Position numbers and translations under genes: made by a program
NCBI GenBank assembly: GCA_030248195.1
Contig: JASAND010012930.1
Coordinates: 1 to 64,000 of the forward strand
From: Trissonchulus latispiculum
Lineage: Eukaryota; Nematoda; Enoplea; Enoplida; Ironidae
Direction: 5' to 3'
DNA: 64,000 bases
Notes under the pieces: model-generated
The model's input: only the letters and a program-made list of their open reading frames with translations
Databases searched by the model: none
Told to the model about the DNA's origin: nothing
Shown: in pieces, positions 43,027-52,012 of the stretch
Layout: every line of letters starts with the position of its first letter
Position numbering within the stretch: position 1 is the first letter of the stretch

Positions 43027-43166
43027 CTTACTCATAGTGGAACCTGGGCATGTATGGTATAGACAGATGCTGTCATAATGCCAGGCCTGTGTAACGAATT
43101 CTGTCTCCATCAAATACGTTTGATCATTTGCGTCTGTTTTCTGACTCTTGATATATTCCTTTTCTG
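43027..43166 (-). CDS. S1 protease-like gene 3, exon C
   Basis: This 140-nt exon lies between an ATTTTTAG acceptor and an AAG|GTAAGC donor. It encodes 46 residues aligning with exon C of genes 1 and 2 (QTYLMETEF, WHYDSICLYHTC), two codons shorter. Phase 2 in and phase 0 out match exon D. Exons A and B, expected at higher coordinates, are not found before the Polinton at 44,490. They may be missing or displaced by that insertion. Confidence 0.75.
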
Positions 43167-44489
43167 CTAAAAATATACGTGTTGTCAGTCAGTATGGTCA
43201 GTATAACTGTTACTGGTTTCTTTTAGTTTCTTGTGTAAGGAACAGTGTGAAAAGTATGCTAAAAATCTATCGTGTACACGATTCATTTACACGATCTTAT
43301 CCGTGCAAGAATCGTTTGAGTTGTTTTGATGTCATCTGATTTGAACTTTTTGTTGCTAATCCTTTAGAGACTGTTTTGCTACAGCACACCAAAAAACCAA
43401 CTCGTGCTTAACTTTTCTAAGTATTCGCATAAGCACAATAAACACAGCACAAGCTACTTGCAGTCGGAACCTAAAAAGATCGTTATTAAAACAAGGCTTA
43501 AAAAGAAACGTATATAATTTGTGTAATTCTGCACGAAAACGTTTGGAATTTGTGTAAAATAAATCGTTTACACGATTTTATTTTTGACACGGTTCCTAAG
43601 GGCAGCTGGGCAGCAGGCATAGGAAAGATTGATAAGCCTGATATAAATACTGATAATGCTTATGACACATTGTGTTGTGAGCACATCTGTGATGCGCACA
43701 GGTTTCAGTAGAAAATGCTGACTGAGTATATTTTTGACGAATCCTATGAACAAGTAACCAAAACAAGAAAATCCGCGACAACACAATTTCATATTTCACT
43801 CATTTTTGGGCATTTTTGTTCACTAGGATTTTGTTTAGGGCAACCTCGGCTTGGCTCAGCAGGTGACAAATTGCAGGCCTCGAGATTTGAAATAAACCAT
43901 TTCTGGCGGGGGTGGGAATACAAAACGGGTTTGGGGGGGGGTTGGGGCAGGGAAGGGAAAAGGACCACACAAACTTTTGGGGGGGCACACCTTTGGGCCC
44001 ACGGTCGGCCCGCACCCCTTGTTTGGTGGTACATTTTTCAGTACTTATAAGAGTATAATATAAAGATGAGAGTTTGGAAAACGTTACACTCTATGGAGTG
44101 AAACCCAAATCTATGCTATGCGCGCTAACCGCTTCCCCCACTCCACAATTTCCCCCTCTCTCCCCCCGGCGCAAGAGGGGGGCCAACGCGGGGCTGGCTT
44201 GTTATTTATTTAAATTAACATTTAATGGAATTGCGGTCTGGGGTGGGGGGGGGGGGGTAGAGGCTTTATTTTATAATAGCATGCTGTAACATGGTAAGGG
44301 ACGGGGCGGCGCCCGCTTGGGACCATGGTAGCCATATAGGGGCGGTGTGAGGGGGGGAAATAGGGGGGGGGGGGGGGGGCAGGGGGTCGTTGGTTGTTTT
44401 GGCTTTTGCCATAGTTGATGTTATGGTTGGTTTATCTATAATCTTTTTCTTTTTTGTATTAGTATTTATTACAGGTCTGGTAGTGTAGT
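43167..44489. other. Sequence left of the Polinton, no gene recognised
   Basis: Contains G and C runs (43,930-44,390) and repeated TTTACACGAT words near 43,280 and 43,565. Opposing short frames at 43,715-44,050 are not convincing. Confidence 0.4.
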
Positions 44490-44868
44490 AGTAGTATAGT
44501 AGGGCCATTTCGAGCCGCAATCCCAATCCCAAATTTTTCCTCCCACTCCCTCAGCCCCTTGAGCATAGGTTTGTACTGTATGACGTCACAACCCTTTCGC
44601 CTTTCCTTGCCTTCTTACCCATTGTCCCTTCCTCATCACCACCCCTCTGTGTTCTTCCCCCGGGGCTTGGGACCCGGCGTTGGCCCATTAGTGGTTTTTT
44701 GGGGTTTTTCTATTTTTATTTTTTCAATTTTTTCAGTTTTTAATTTTTTTTTCAATTTTAATTTTTTTAAAGTTTTATATTGTTAGTCTGCTTATTAGTT
44801 GTGTTAGTAGAAGTGTTAGTTGGTTTTTACCCCTTTTCCTTGGGGAGCCCTTAAGAGGACTGTTGGGG
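44490..44868 (+). repeat. Left terminal inverted repeat of the Polinton
   Basis: Matches the reverse complement of 58483-58801. The first about 115 bp are nearly identical, the middle has small indels, and both end in a segment around CCCTTAAGAGGRCTGTTGGG. The inner edge overlaps the last codons of the 96-codon gene. Confidence 0.85.
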
Positions 44869-45141
44869 TAGCCACGAAGTCACATGTCCTGGAAAAATAT
44901 CCACTTGTTGTTCTATTCCATCGACCATAGAAACAAATATAGTCGTTAGTACTTCTCCTCCTACAACCCTTTCAATTTTAATAACCGTTGTAGGATAACC
45001 AATAATTGGACCAAAAGCCAGTATAGGGGCACAAGCAGCTTGTTTGGCTTCTTCGTACGAACTATACCATCCAAGATACTGCCCCACTCTAATACCATCC
45101 GTTGTCGGCACCACATAACTCCAATAGTATCTCTCAGCCAT
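44851..45141 (-). CDS. Polinton accessory protein, 96 aa, unknown
   Basis: A small intact frame (starts MAERYYWSYVVPT, contains GQYLGWYSSYEEA) ending inside the inner edge of the terminal repeat. It has no membrane segment or recognised domain. Aromatic residues are frequent near the N-terminus. With the RING gene it lies outside the decayed second terminal-repeat copy, so it belongs to an acquired end module. A host-interaction role is only a guess. Confidence 0.55.
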   Translation of the reverse strand: MAERYYWSYVVPTTDGIRVGQYLGWYSSYEEAKQAACAPILAFGPIIGYPTTVIKIERVVGGEVLTTIFVSMVDGIEQQVDIFPGHVTSWLPQQSS

Positions 45142-45214
45142 TTTTTGTGTTATCTTTCAGATGAAAAATTGGTATTTCTTTATGCGCCTAGTCCTTTTAT
45201 CGACTATTTTTTAT

Positions 45215-45676
45215 TTATGCAAGCACACCTGACTCAATAGGTCTCAAATTTATTTCGTCAGTTTCTATCTCAGATCGACACACAGGACAAGTGTAATGTC
45301 TCAGAAACCAAGATGTTATACAAAATTCGTGAAATATGTGGTCACAACTCAGATTCCGGCATACACGTTGACTATCAAAATCTTCTAGACAAATAGGACA
45401 GTTTGAAGTAGGTTTTATGAAACAAAAAGTTCGGTGCTCCGGCATGTCGGTTCCCATTTCAAAAATCTGTACGTCTGCTACTAAATGTGAACAACAAAGT
45501 ACCAGCCTTATTCTTCCATTTCTTATGTAACAATTTTCACAGAAATATATTGGACCAATGAGGGGAAACGTTGCCTCGTTATTTTCGTGAAAGTAACTGT
45601 TTACTAGTTTTTCCAAGGGTGTGTGACAAAGTTTACAGTTAGCAGTTGTAGAAAAAGGAGTAATATTCGATGCCAT
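45215..45676 (-). CDS. Polinton-encoded RING-H2 protein
   Basis: 153 codons. The C-terminal RING has C93, C96, C111, H113, H116, C119, C130 and C133 (CPIC...CDHIFHEFC...CPVC), the C3H2C3 pattern of RING-H2 ubiquitin ligases. CxxC pairs at 14-17 and 46-49 may bind a second zinc. It probably acts as an E3 ligase during infection or expression of the element, with an unknown target. Upstream on the minus strand lie two ACATAAAAACG-type motifs (about 45,727-45,760). RING proteins are known cargo of large DNA viruses and some Polintons. Confidence 0.75.
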   Translation of the reverse strand: MASNITPFSTTANCKLCHTPLEKLVNSYFHENNEATFPLIGPIYFCENCYIRNGRIRLVLCCSHLVADVQIFEMGTDMPEHRTFCFIKPTSNCPICLEDFDSQRVCRNLSCDHIFHEFCITSWFLRHYTCPVCRSEIETDEINLRPIESGVLA

Positions 45677-45689
45677 GTTAGACTCGTTC

Positions 45690-46035
45690 TTCTATCATAC
45701 CATCCCTTTTTCCAGCTATTTTGGGTTTTTATGTCTTCTGTTGATTCGTTTTTATGTACTCAATCCTTCAAGTTCCAGTCCTTCTGTTTGATTCCCTTTT
45801 ATGTCTCCACCCCTCTGCGATTTTACCGGTATACCGGAAGGGCTTGGGAACCTTCTGAGCTTTCGCCCAGGCCGCATTAATGGTTTTTTATTTTTAGTTT
45901 TTTTGTGTTTTTGTTTTTATGATTTTTTTGTGGTTTTGTAGTTTTATAATTTTTTGGTCCCTAATCTATATACACTATATACAGGTGGTTTTTACCCCTT
46001 TTCCTTGGGGAGCCCTTAAGAGGACTGTTGGGATA
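45690..46035 (+). repeat. Decayed second copy of the inner half of the left terminal repeat
   Basis: The segment shares CCACCCCTCTG, GGGCTTGGGA, the ATTAATGGTTTTTT stretch and, near its end, an identical about 47-bp block (44,820-44,867 equals 45,985-46,032) with the left terminal repeat, in the same orientation. The outer half (AGTAGTATAG end) is absent. The identical block encodes the C-terminus of the 113-codon gene, which may explain its conservation. Confidence 0.7.
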
Positions 46036-46316
46036 TAGACGCGTAAAACGTCGTAGTTATGACTGAAGCATATTTCAGCCCAGTCGATATTGAAAGAGTA
46101 CCAGCAAGGCTCAGTTCCGAGGACGGTTAGATTAACTTTTTGATTGAAAGATTTTCTGAGTTGGTCTATCATTGGTTGGTCAAGACAGACTCCCGAAGGT
46201 GCTGCAGAGAGAACAATTACTAGTGTAACCCCAATTAGGAAGATGGAGCAGACGGCAATTAGAATTTTACCCCAACCGAACCCCATCGGTGGAGTGTGTT
46301 CCTGTGTCGTCCCCAT
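45975..46316 (-). CDS. Polinton membrane protein, 113 aa
   Basis: It has a short N-terminal tail and one strong membrane segment (about residues 17-37, ILIAVCSIFLIGVTLVIVL), then an outer domain with four Cys and one N-glycosylation site (NLT). The layout resembles the 135-codon protein at 51993-52400, and the two may have paired roles in virion entry or assembly. The family is not recognised. Its last codons lie in the repeated terminal block. Confidence 0.6.
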   Translation of the reverse strand: MGTTQEHTPPMGFGWGKILIAVCSIFLIGVTLVIVLSAAPSGVCLDQPMIDQLRKSFNQKVNLTVLGTEPCWYSFNIDWAEICFSHNYDVLRVYIPTVLLRAPQGKGVKTTCI

Positions 46317-46388
46317 TATTTCACTCTTAAGACTTTACAGCGTTAGACCAGCTGCTCTGGCCATCCATTTATGAAGTTTCCTCAAAAG

Positions 46389-46811
46389 TTATCGTAGACT
46401 GTCTACAAAGCCCTTTACAATTTCGTCATTTTTAGAAGGCCTTTCCCTAAGATATGAGATTATGTCTTCGAAAGAAAAACCTATGTCCCGGTGGTAAAGA
46501 AAGTAGATGCAGTACTCCCCACAGACGAAAGTGGTGTAATCTTGTAAGCGAACCGAGTTATGTTTTTGCAATCTATCGTCAAAGTACTTATCAAACTCCT
46601 GAAGTGGTGGTCTGCCGTAGCTGTCGAAATATTCAGCATAATCGCTTAGGTACAATGCAACCCAGTGCTGGCCAGGTAGTTGGCAGGGGTCGGTGTTAGC
46701 TACGAAGCAGCTATGGTCTAGCACTATTTCTGGAAGGTGATCAATGGGAAAGACTCCAACGAAATTTTTAACTAGAGGCCGTAAGGTGTTTTCAATTTCT
46801 AGCGTATTCAT
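46389..46811 (-). CDS. PRO: Adenain-like cysteine protease (maturation protease)
   Basis: 140 codons, typical of Polinton proteases and shorter than adenovirus adenain. Catalytic pattern: His49 in QHWVALYL, acidic partner Asp63 in EYFDSYG, Gln90 and Cys97 in CGEYC. The seven-residue Gln to Cys spacing is the same as in adenain. It would cleave capsid and core precursors during virion maturation. The start ATG overlaps the stop of the capsid gene (ATGA), placing it last in the late gene block. Confidence 0.85.
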   Translation of the reverse strand: MNTLEIENTLRPLVKNFVGVFPIDHLPEIVLDHSCFVANTDPCQLPGQHWVALYLSDYAEYFDSYGRPPLQEFDKYFDDRLQKHNSVRLQDYTTFVCGEYCIYFLYHRDIGFSFEDIISYLRERPSKNDEIVKGFVDSLR

Positions 46812-48055
46812 ATGGCGTAGTCGAAGAAAGGTGTGCGATTATAGTCAATCGATATGAGATTATCAAATTCACCGTATATAATGATTTCAACACCCTGTGG
46901 ATAACTTGTAGCACTCAACGCATTACTAAGTTCCATCCGAAGAGAGACGTCTCCCTCTCGAATTAACTGCATTGCGCCGGTGTCGGTGTTATCCGGGGTG
47001 AGATCAAAGGCGAAGAAAGCGTTACCATCTTTAAAATCTGAGTAACTAATATAGCACCCTTTATCATCCCCAGCCATATCGATAGCTTCAAAAAGAAAAA
47101 CAAAAGGGAAGGTGTACCCCCGAGGTTTTGAGAAGTCAATTTTCATGGGTTGTCTAGGAATGTACTCGTCCCCGCATTTTAGACTAATTTCAGTAATGTT
47201 AATGGTCTCCAGGGTCAGGGGATCAGCTGTCAGAGAACCGTTAAACGCCTCCGACTTGACTACCCCGATAATTACCTTTCTAGGAAGTTGGCCAGTGAAT
47301 ATAGAATTTTCGACGATTGTTTGTACGCCTGCGCTCAGATGTCTAGCCACCACCTTAGTTCGTCGGATGGGGTATTTAGCAGTATTGCCTTGGGAAAGAA
47401 TATTTTCAATAGCTAGGGACATAGAGTCTTGACACTTAACCTTTCTTACGTACCAGCGCATGTCCTCAACCTTTACTTTGCTGCTTCCCTGAGAACTAAG
47501 ACAGAACTCATCGGGGTTTCGGTGCAGCTCAATAGTCAGTTGACAGTCGCTTAGGAGGTACTTTTCCTGTTTAAACAGATCGCAGTGGATAGGTGCCATA
47601 AACTCAGCAGACTTTGTTGCCACCCAGGTGCCCCGAGTACCGGAGTCGAACTCATAGCCGGCAGCCTGTAAATGGCCTTCTTTTGCATTGCGGGAGTAAT
47701 TTAGCATAGTTTCAATGTAAGCTTGGTACGCGTAGTGGGGCCCCGAGTTGTAAATTTCCTTGTCTGAGAGTTTGACTATGCAGCGCTGGAAGAAGGTTTT
47801 GCCGAAAAGGTTAATGGGAGTCCCAGCATCGCCCTCAATTTTAACCCTAAGATAGAGGTAATTTTTGTTTAGATCAAGCATGTACGAGTCTTTAGGAACG
47901 TTGAAACGGTAAGGCCCTGAGTCTGTAATTGGATTTTGGGGACCGATTTCCGCCCAGTACCCATGCTCAACGGCGACTTGGGTAGGTGGAACAGAGAATA
48001 GGTCCAATTCCGACTTGAACCCAGGGAGAGATCGCGAATCTACTTGCTTAGTCAT
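46808..48055 (-). CDS. MCP: Hexon-like major capsid protein (double jelly roll)
   Basis: 415 codons, within the range of Polinton and adintovirus hexon-like proteins. Recognised from its N-terminal region (YRFNVPKDSYMLDLNKNYLY, then FFQRCIVKLSDKEIYNSG) and its place between the protease and the pX-like gene. It should form trimeric capsomers of an icosahedral shell. Its ATG overlaps the preceding stop as TAATG at 48055, and its stop overlaps the protease ATG. No break is visible. Confidence 0.8.
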   Translation of the reverse strand: MTKQVDSRSLPGFKSELDLFSVPPTQVAVEHGYWAEIGPQNPITDSGPYRFNVPKDSYMLDLNKNYLYLRVKIEGDAGTPINLFGKTFFQRCIVKLSDKEIYNSGPHYAYQAYIETMLNYSRNAKEGHLQAAGYEFDSGTRGTWVATKSAEFMAPIHCDLFKQEKYLLSDCQLTIELHRNPDEFCLSSQGSSKVKVEDMRWYVRKVKCQDSMSLAIENILSQGNTAKYPIRRTKVVARHLSAGVQTIVENSIFTGQLPRKVIIGVVKSEAFNGSLTADPLTLETINITEISLKCGDEYIPRQPMKIDFSKPRGYTFPFVFLFEAIDMAGDDKGCYISYSDFKDGNAFFAFDLTPDNTDTGAMQLIREGDVSLRMELSNALSATSYPQGVEIIIYGEFDNLISIDYNRTPFFDYAI

Positions 48056-48468
48056 TATGTGAATATATCTAAATTTTGTTTCGGTGGTCTACCTCGTCCG
48101 CGTACTCCTTTTATGTTGTTAGATTTAGGTCTTTGACCAATACCTTCACCTTGTTGAATATGTTCACCTGCAGCGGTTAATGTCTCACCAAGAAACTGTT
48201 TACCTCTCCGTTTCGCAGCTGCTTTTATGTCTTCACCTTGGGTTACGTCTGACGCCAGGGCTAATGCGTTTTTTGCTAGACTTTTGCCTGCAGATAGACC
48301 GACTCGTTTAAGAATTGGAAGTGCGGCTCTAAATAGACCCCTAAAGATGTTTCCTATCCCTGCTCCTCGTTGGTACGGAAGCCCCGCGTATGCAGGAAGC
48401 GCCCCACCAGTTTGAAGTAGGGTCAACTCCCAAGTATCTTGAGTCTCGGGTATGTACTGGCAGCGCAT
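48055..48468 (-). CDS. pX/pVI-like basic, amphipathic virion protein
   Basis: 137 codons. It has a Gly-rich amphipathic segment (GAGIGNIFRGLFRAALPILK, about 35-54), then a Lys/Arg-rich tail with AAAKRRGKQ and GRGRPPK. Adenoviruses and adintoviruses carry similar small proteins (core peptide X or the membrane-lytic protein VI), usually next to penton and hexon genes as here. Assignment rests on composition and position. Starts and stops overlap neighbours as TAATG. Confidence 0.6.
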   Translation of the reverse strand: MRCQYIPETQDTWELTLLQTGGALPAYAGLPYQRGAGIGNIFRGLFRAALPILKRVGLSAGKSLAKNALALASDVTQGEDIKAAAKRRGKQFLGETLTAAGEHIQQGEGIGQRPKSNNIKGVRGRGRPPKQNLDIFT

Positions 48469-49241
48469 TATCGTCGCCTTCTGAAGTGAAGCTTAACGTA
48501 AACTTTTCCGAATGCAAATTGTACAGGCCTTCCCGCATCATCGTTTATATTGATTTCTACAGTATCGAAGTCTTTGTGAAGGACAGGGACGTAATGTGGA
48601 TTATGGTATTCCTTATTTACTACCGCCCCGTGAGTTCCCTCTGTTGTAACTACCCGAATGAGTGGGACCAGGGCGTTTCCTATAACTTGAGGAGCCACCA
48701 GGTCGCAGTAAACGAAGAGAGAGTAGAAACCCAGCCTAAGATCAGGTTCGGACTCAGCAACGAAAACTATTTTGTCATCTACCGGATCACCGTCCCTTTG
48801 CATTGGGTCGGGGTAGTAACCTAACATCATCCAGAGATTTTTGCTTAACTTAACTGTATTGGGGAAGGTCTTTGGTATTGAAAACATTACCCTGTGCCTA
48901 TACCCATCGAATCTAAATTTAATTGGTGCTCTCTCGCCTGTGACGGGGTGTTCCATGTTAAGTATAGTGAAATTAATTGCATCACATAGATCGTCCACTG
49001 TTTCGTAGTGTCGTTTAGGTAGGAGTTTAACCATTGAGGTCTTGTCAGGAAACTTAAAGGAGACGGCCGAGTTAGCTGCAGAAAGATTACCCCAAGTCAC
49101 TGGATACATCATTTCTACGAGAGCAACTTCCCACTCCCCTTGTAGTTTTATTCTATGAGGGAGCTTAACCCGATAATCATTTAGAGAGTTAGTTTTAAAG
49201 TCCCCCGTGTTACTGGGGAGGAACATATAGAAATCCGTCAT
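48468..49241 (-). CDS. Penton-like minor capsid protein
   Basis: 257 codons. The sequence fits the single-jelly-roll vertex protein of Polintons: FYMFLPSNTGDF start, VKLPHRIKLQGEWEVALVEM, SKNLWMMLGY, and the VYVKLHFRRRR end. It should form the pentameric vertices of the capsid. Its 5' end overlaps the integrase 3' end by 32 bases in another frame. The stop is shared with the downstream gene (TAATG). Confidence 0.75.
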   Translation of the reverse strand: MTDFYMFLPSNTGDFKTNSLNDYRVKLPHRIKLQGEWEVALVEMMYPVTWGNLSAANSAVSFKFPDKTSMVKLLPKRHYETVDDLCDAINFTILNMEHPVTGERAPIKFRFDGYRHRVMFSIPKTFPNTVKLSKNLWMMLGYYPDPMQRDGDPVDDKIVFVAESEPDLRLGFYSLFVYCDLVAPQVIGNALVPLIRVVTTEGTHGAVVNKEYHNPHYVPVLHKDFDTVEININDDAGRPVQFAFGKVYVKLHFRRRR

Positions 49242-50265
49242 TTTCTGATATCCAACTATTGAACTTATCTGGATAGCCTAACCACTTGACAAAATACTCT
49301 TTCCTTCTACCCCGTTTTCGAGTTTTTATTACCTTTTCAACCCAATAAGAGTCTGGTTTATCAACTTTTTGTAACTCCTCGGGATAGAATAGGCCCTGTA
49401 TTGATTCATCGGCTAAGTCTTCAAGTTCGTACATTCCGCTTGGGTGAACCGACTTTATTTTGAAAAGTTCCTCTGACCAATTTGGTAGGTAGCCTTTCTC
49501 AAATCTCCCTTTAGTCTTACTTATTCGAACAATGTCCCCTATTTTAAACTGCTTGCTTAACCTGTTGCCTTTCCCTAGAAAGATCTCCCTTACCTTCCCC
49601 TCATTCTCTGGTATCGAAGCCTCAACTGGACTCATTTTAATTGTACGGTGCTTTGAATTGTTATAACCACTTACGAAACTTTGGAGAACGTCTAGGTACC
49701 TGTAGCTCCTTGTCCGCGTAAAGTACTTCCATATTTTAGTCTTCAGGGTTCTGTTAAAACGTTCAACTATGCTACATTTAATGTCTGGGTTATTGCAGGT
49801 GTAGTAGCGAATGTCCTTTGATTTTAGTAAACTTTGAAACTTTTTATTCTGAAATTCTTTCCCTCTGTCACTTAATACCTTTTGGGGTTTACGTCCTTGA
49901 GATAGGATGTTCTCGAACGCTGCAGTAATGTCAGCCCCCGATTTGCTTTTTACCGGTTCTACCCAGGCGTACTTGCTGAAGCCGTCAATACAGGTTAGTA
50001 GGAAGTGGTAATCGTCGTTTTGGTCAGCTAGGTTTGCCATGTCTGCTAAGTCAATTTGCCACTGCTCATCTATATCATGGAATATGTAACTTAGGTGGGG
50101 ATAATTTCGCTTTATGGGTTTGTGGACAGAGTAGGTATATTGCTTTCCAAGCCACCCCTTGACCTGTTTCTGAGAAACCCCTGATGCTTTTGCCAAAAAG
50201 TTTATACCGGAAAACGCTGAGGGTTGGGTTGGATCGTAATATAATTTGGTTAGAAGGTCTTCCAT
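49210..50265 (-). CDS. INT: Retroviral-type integrase with chromodomain
   Basis: 351 codons. The rve core has Asp72 (QIDLADM), Asp133 (SDRGKEF) and Glu168 (IVERFNRTLK), a 35-residue DD35E spacing. At the C-terminus, about 305-345, is a chromodomain (YWVEKVIK, EYFVKWLGY) that may direct insertion to marked chromatin. It would insert the linear element using its terminal repeats. The catalytic residues are intact. The first 16 bases overlap the upstream gene. Confidence 0.88.
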   Translation of the reverse strand: MEDLLTKLYYDPTQPSAFSGINFLAKASGVSQKQVKGWLGKQYTYSVHKPIKRNYPHLSYIFHDIDEQWQIDLADMANLADQNDDYHFLLTCIDGFSKYAWVEPVKSKSGADITAAFENILSQGRKPQKVLSDRGKEFQNKKFQSLLKSKDIRYYTCNNPDIKCSIVERFNRTLKTKIWKYFTRTRSYRYLDVLQSFVSGYNNSKHRTIKMSPVEASIPENEGKVREIFLGKGNRLSKQFKIGDIVRISKTKGRFEKGYLPNWSEELFKIKSVHPSGMYELEDLADESIQGLFYPEELQKVDKPDSYWVEKVIKTRKRGRRKEYFVKWLGYPDKFNSWISENDGFLYVPPQ

Positions 50266-50972
50266 TTTAGTCTTGCTAGTGCTTTACTGAAGTTAAAATG
50301 TTTCGGATTTCCACCTTTACGTTTTGCACCTTTTGTACGTTTATGTTTTGGTTTTCGTTTCGTCCTGACTATTTTCTCGCTTGTTGTTTTAGGTTGATTT
50401 ACGTAGCGTCCCGTTCCAAACTGAAGTCTCTGTCTTACTTTTCGTATCCGTTCAACCGTGTCCGTTATCGAAGGAGTGCCTTTTATTGCTTCCCAACGTT
50501 GGCGATTGCCGATAAATTCCCGGGGAACGTTACTTTCTCTTAGAGCCTCAGCAAACAATTCCCAACCCCTTGCAGGAGAAACAGTTTTACGGTTGCGGAC
50601 AAAGTCATGGATTAGGTCGAATATTCTAGAACCCGGCTCGGATTTACCTTTATACTCTATCTCCCCCTTCTCGTTTACTTTGAAGTCTGGAATAGATTGG
50701 ACAAAGTCAATGAGTTTTTTCCCTTTACTTTGGAGAGTTATAGGTAGAGTGGAGACAATGTCGGGAAGAGCCTGTTCGGTGGGTTCCGTAGTGGTTATAT
50801 CTAACTTATAGGGCTTTTCCTTTAAAAACCGTCTTCTGTAATTAGCCTGTTGGTACTTTTTCAACTTTGTGTCTGCAGATTCTTTACCTTTTAGCTTTTC
50901 AACGACATCTTTCTCTAGAATTTCTTGGTGCTGATCGAACTCTTCAGGTTTTACTAAGATTGAGTACTCCAT
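50250..50972 (-). CDS. Conserved Polinton protein (PY-like)
   Basis: 240 codons. It has a Lys-rich helical N-terminus, a central region around LITLQSKG-like and VNEKGEIEYKG, GSRIFDLIHDF and GWELFAEAL, then a strongly basic tail (KRKPKHKRTKGAKRKGG). It resembles a conserved Polinton protein of unknown function, often near integrase and ATPase. The basic tail suggests DNA or core binding. The start codon overlaps the preceding stop (TAATG). Confidence 0.6.
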   Translation of the reverse strand: MEYSILVKPEEFDQHQEILEKDVVEKLKGKESADTKLKKYQQANYRRRFLKEKPYKLDITTTEPTEQALPDIVSTLPITLQSKGKKLIDFVQSIPDFKVNEKGEIEYKGKSEPGSRIFDLIHDFVRNRKTVSPARGWELFAEALRESNVPREFIGNRQRWEAIKGTPSITDTVERIRKVRQRLQFGTGRYVNQPKTTSEKIVRTKRKPKHKRTKGAKRKGGNPKHFNFSKALARLKWKTF

Positions 50973-51307
50973 TATTTAATAAAGCTACTTGCAATACCAC
51001 TGACTATCCCAATAAGCGGACCGAGGAGAGCGGGAATAAAGCCACCCTTCTGAACTATAATTTGCTTTTTCTCCTTAAGTTTTACTTTCTTATCTCTCAA
51101 AGTTCGTAGCGTGTTCACGTGTTTGCGTAGAGTTCTTTTGTCTGCTTCTGACAGTTCAACGTTTCCAGAAAGTACGTTCTCAATGCAGTCTAGAATCGTT
51201 CTGATTAAACTAAGATCGCTGCTTTCAATTATAGCTTCTCTGACCTTTTTCTTGCAGTTACAGAGATGTATGAGACAGGGAAGATTACTTTCAAATCTCG
51301 TTGCCAT
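50972..51307 (-). CDS. Conserved small Polinton protein with C-terminal hydrophobic segment
   Basis: 111 codons: a helical N-terminal two thirds (DLSLIRTILDCIENVLSGNV, Lys-rich middle), then GGFIPALLGPLIGIVSGIA, a Gly-rich membrane-active segment. Such proteins recur beside the ATPase in Polintons and adintoviruses. A minor virion protein is likely, but function is not proven. A TCAATAAAAACG motif ends only a few bases before its ATG, suggesting its own promoter or leader. Confidence 0.65.
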   Translation of the reverse strand: MATRFESNLPCLIHLCNCKKKVREAIIESSDLSLIRTILDCIENVLSGNVELSEADKRTLRKHVNTLRTLRDKKVKLKEKKQIIVQKGGFIPALLGPLIGIVSGIASSFIK

Positions 51308-51361
51308 TTTGCGTTTTTATTGACGTTGAATGCTATTATGAGATTATGGGCACCTGCGTTT

Positions 51362-52012
51362 TTATTGATTCTTCCCCGTTTTTATTGATTTCGGAAGGTA
51401 AACTCCGGTTCGATCGAAAATATCTGTCCTAAGTCGGAACTGCTCTGGGGTTTGTTGGTCCAGGTCAATAAGTAGGTAACCATGGGGGTTTGAGGTTGCA
51501 TGATTGAAGGATTCCATAAAGTAAGCGGTGTTAGTTGGAAACATTTGTCGAGCTAGATTCATTGCCGTTAGCTTGTCTGCTGGATTTTTCATTAAAACTA
51601 TGTATTGGCAGTTTATCCGGTTAGTTCTTTGTTTATCATAAAATAAGTCCTGGGTGATGTGTATGACACTGCATGACCAGTGGTGACATCCCCGGGTAAA
51701 CAGCCTAACCAGTTTGGAGTCCTTTTTTACTTCATCCATAAGGTCATCTAGAATTAGTAAAATCGGTTCTGTATTCCCCTTAAGTTGCTCCAAGTCATGT
51801 AATCCCTCAACAAACTCTGCGTCTATTTTTTCATAGGCCGCCTGCCACTCTGTGAAACACCAAATAACCCTTTTCGGAGGAGGTCTTATCAATTTATGTG
51901 CGTTTTTAACAAGCTTTGACACGAATGTAGTCTTCCCTGCTTTAGTCGGGGCGGAAACCATGCAGGTAAACGGGTGCTTGAAGTAGAGAAATTCACAAGG
52001 AATACAAGTCAT
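51362..52012 (-). CDS. ATP: FtsK/HerA-type genome-packaging ATPase
   Basis: 216 codons. Walker A is APTKAGKTT (21-29), and Walker B is ILLILDD followed by LMDE (84-94). An ITQDLF stretch about 20 residues later fits the sensor region of A32-like ATPases. It would pump DNA into the capsid. The start overlaps the upstream membrane-protein gene by 20 bases. Two TCAATAAAAACG-type motifs lie over its last codons and just after. Confidence 0.85.
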   Translation of the reverse strand: MTCIPCEFLYFKHPFTCMVSAPTKAGKTTFVSKLVKNAHKLIRPPPKRVIWCFTEWQAAYEKIDAEFVEGLHDLEQLKGNTEPILLILDDLMDEVKKDSKLVRLFTRGCHHWSCSVIHITQDLFYDKQRTNRINCQYIVLMKNPADKLTAMNLARQMFPTNTAYFMESFNHATSNPHGYLLIDLDQQTPEQFRLRTDIFDRTGVYLPKSIKTGKNQ

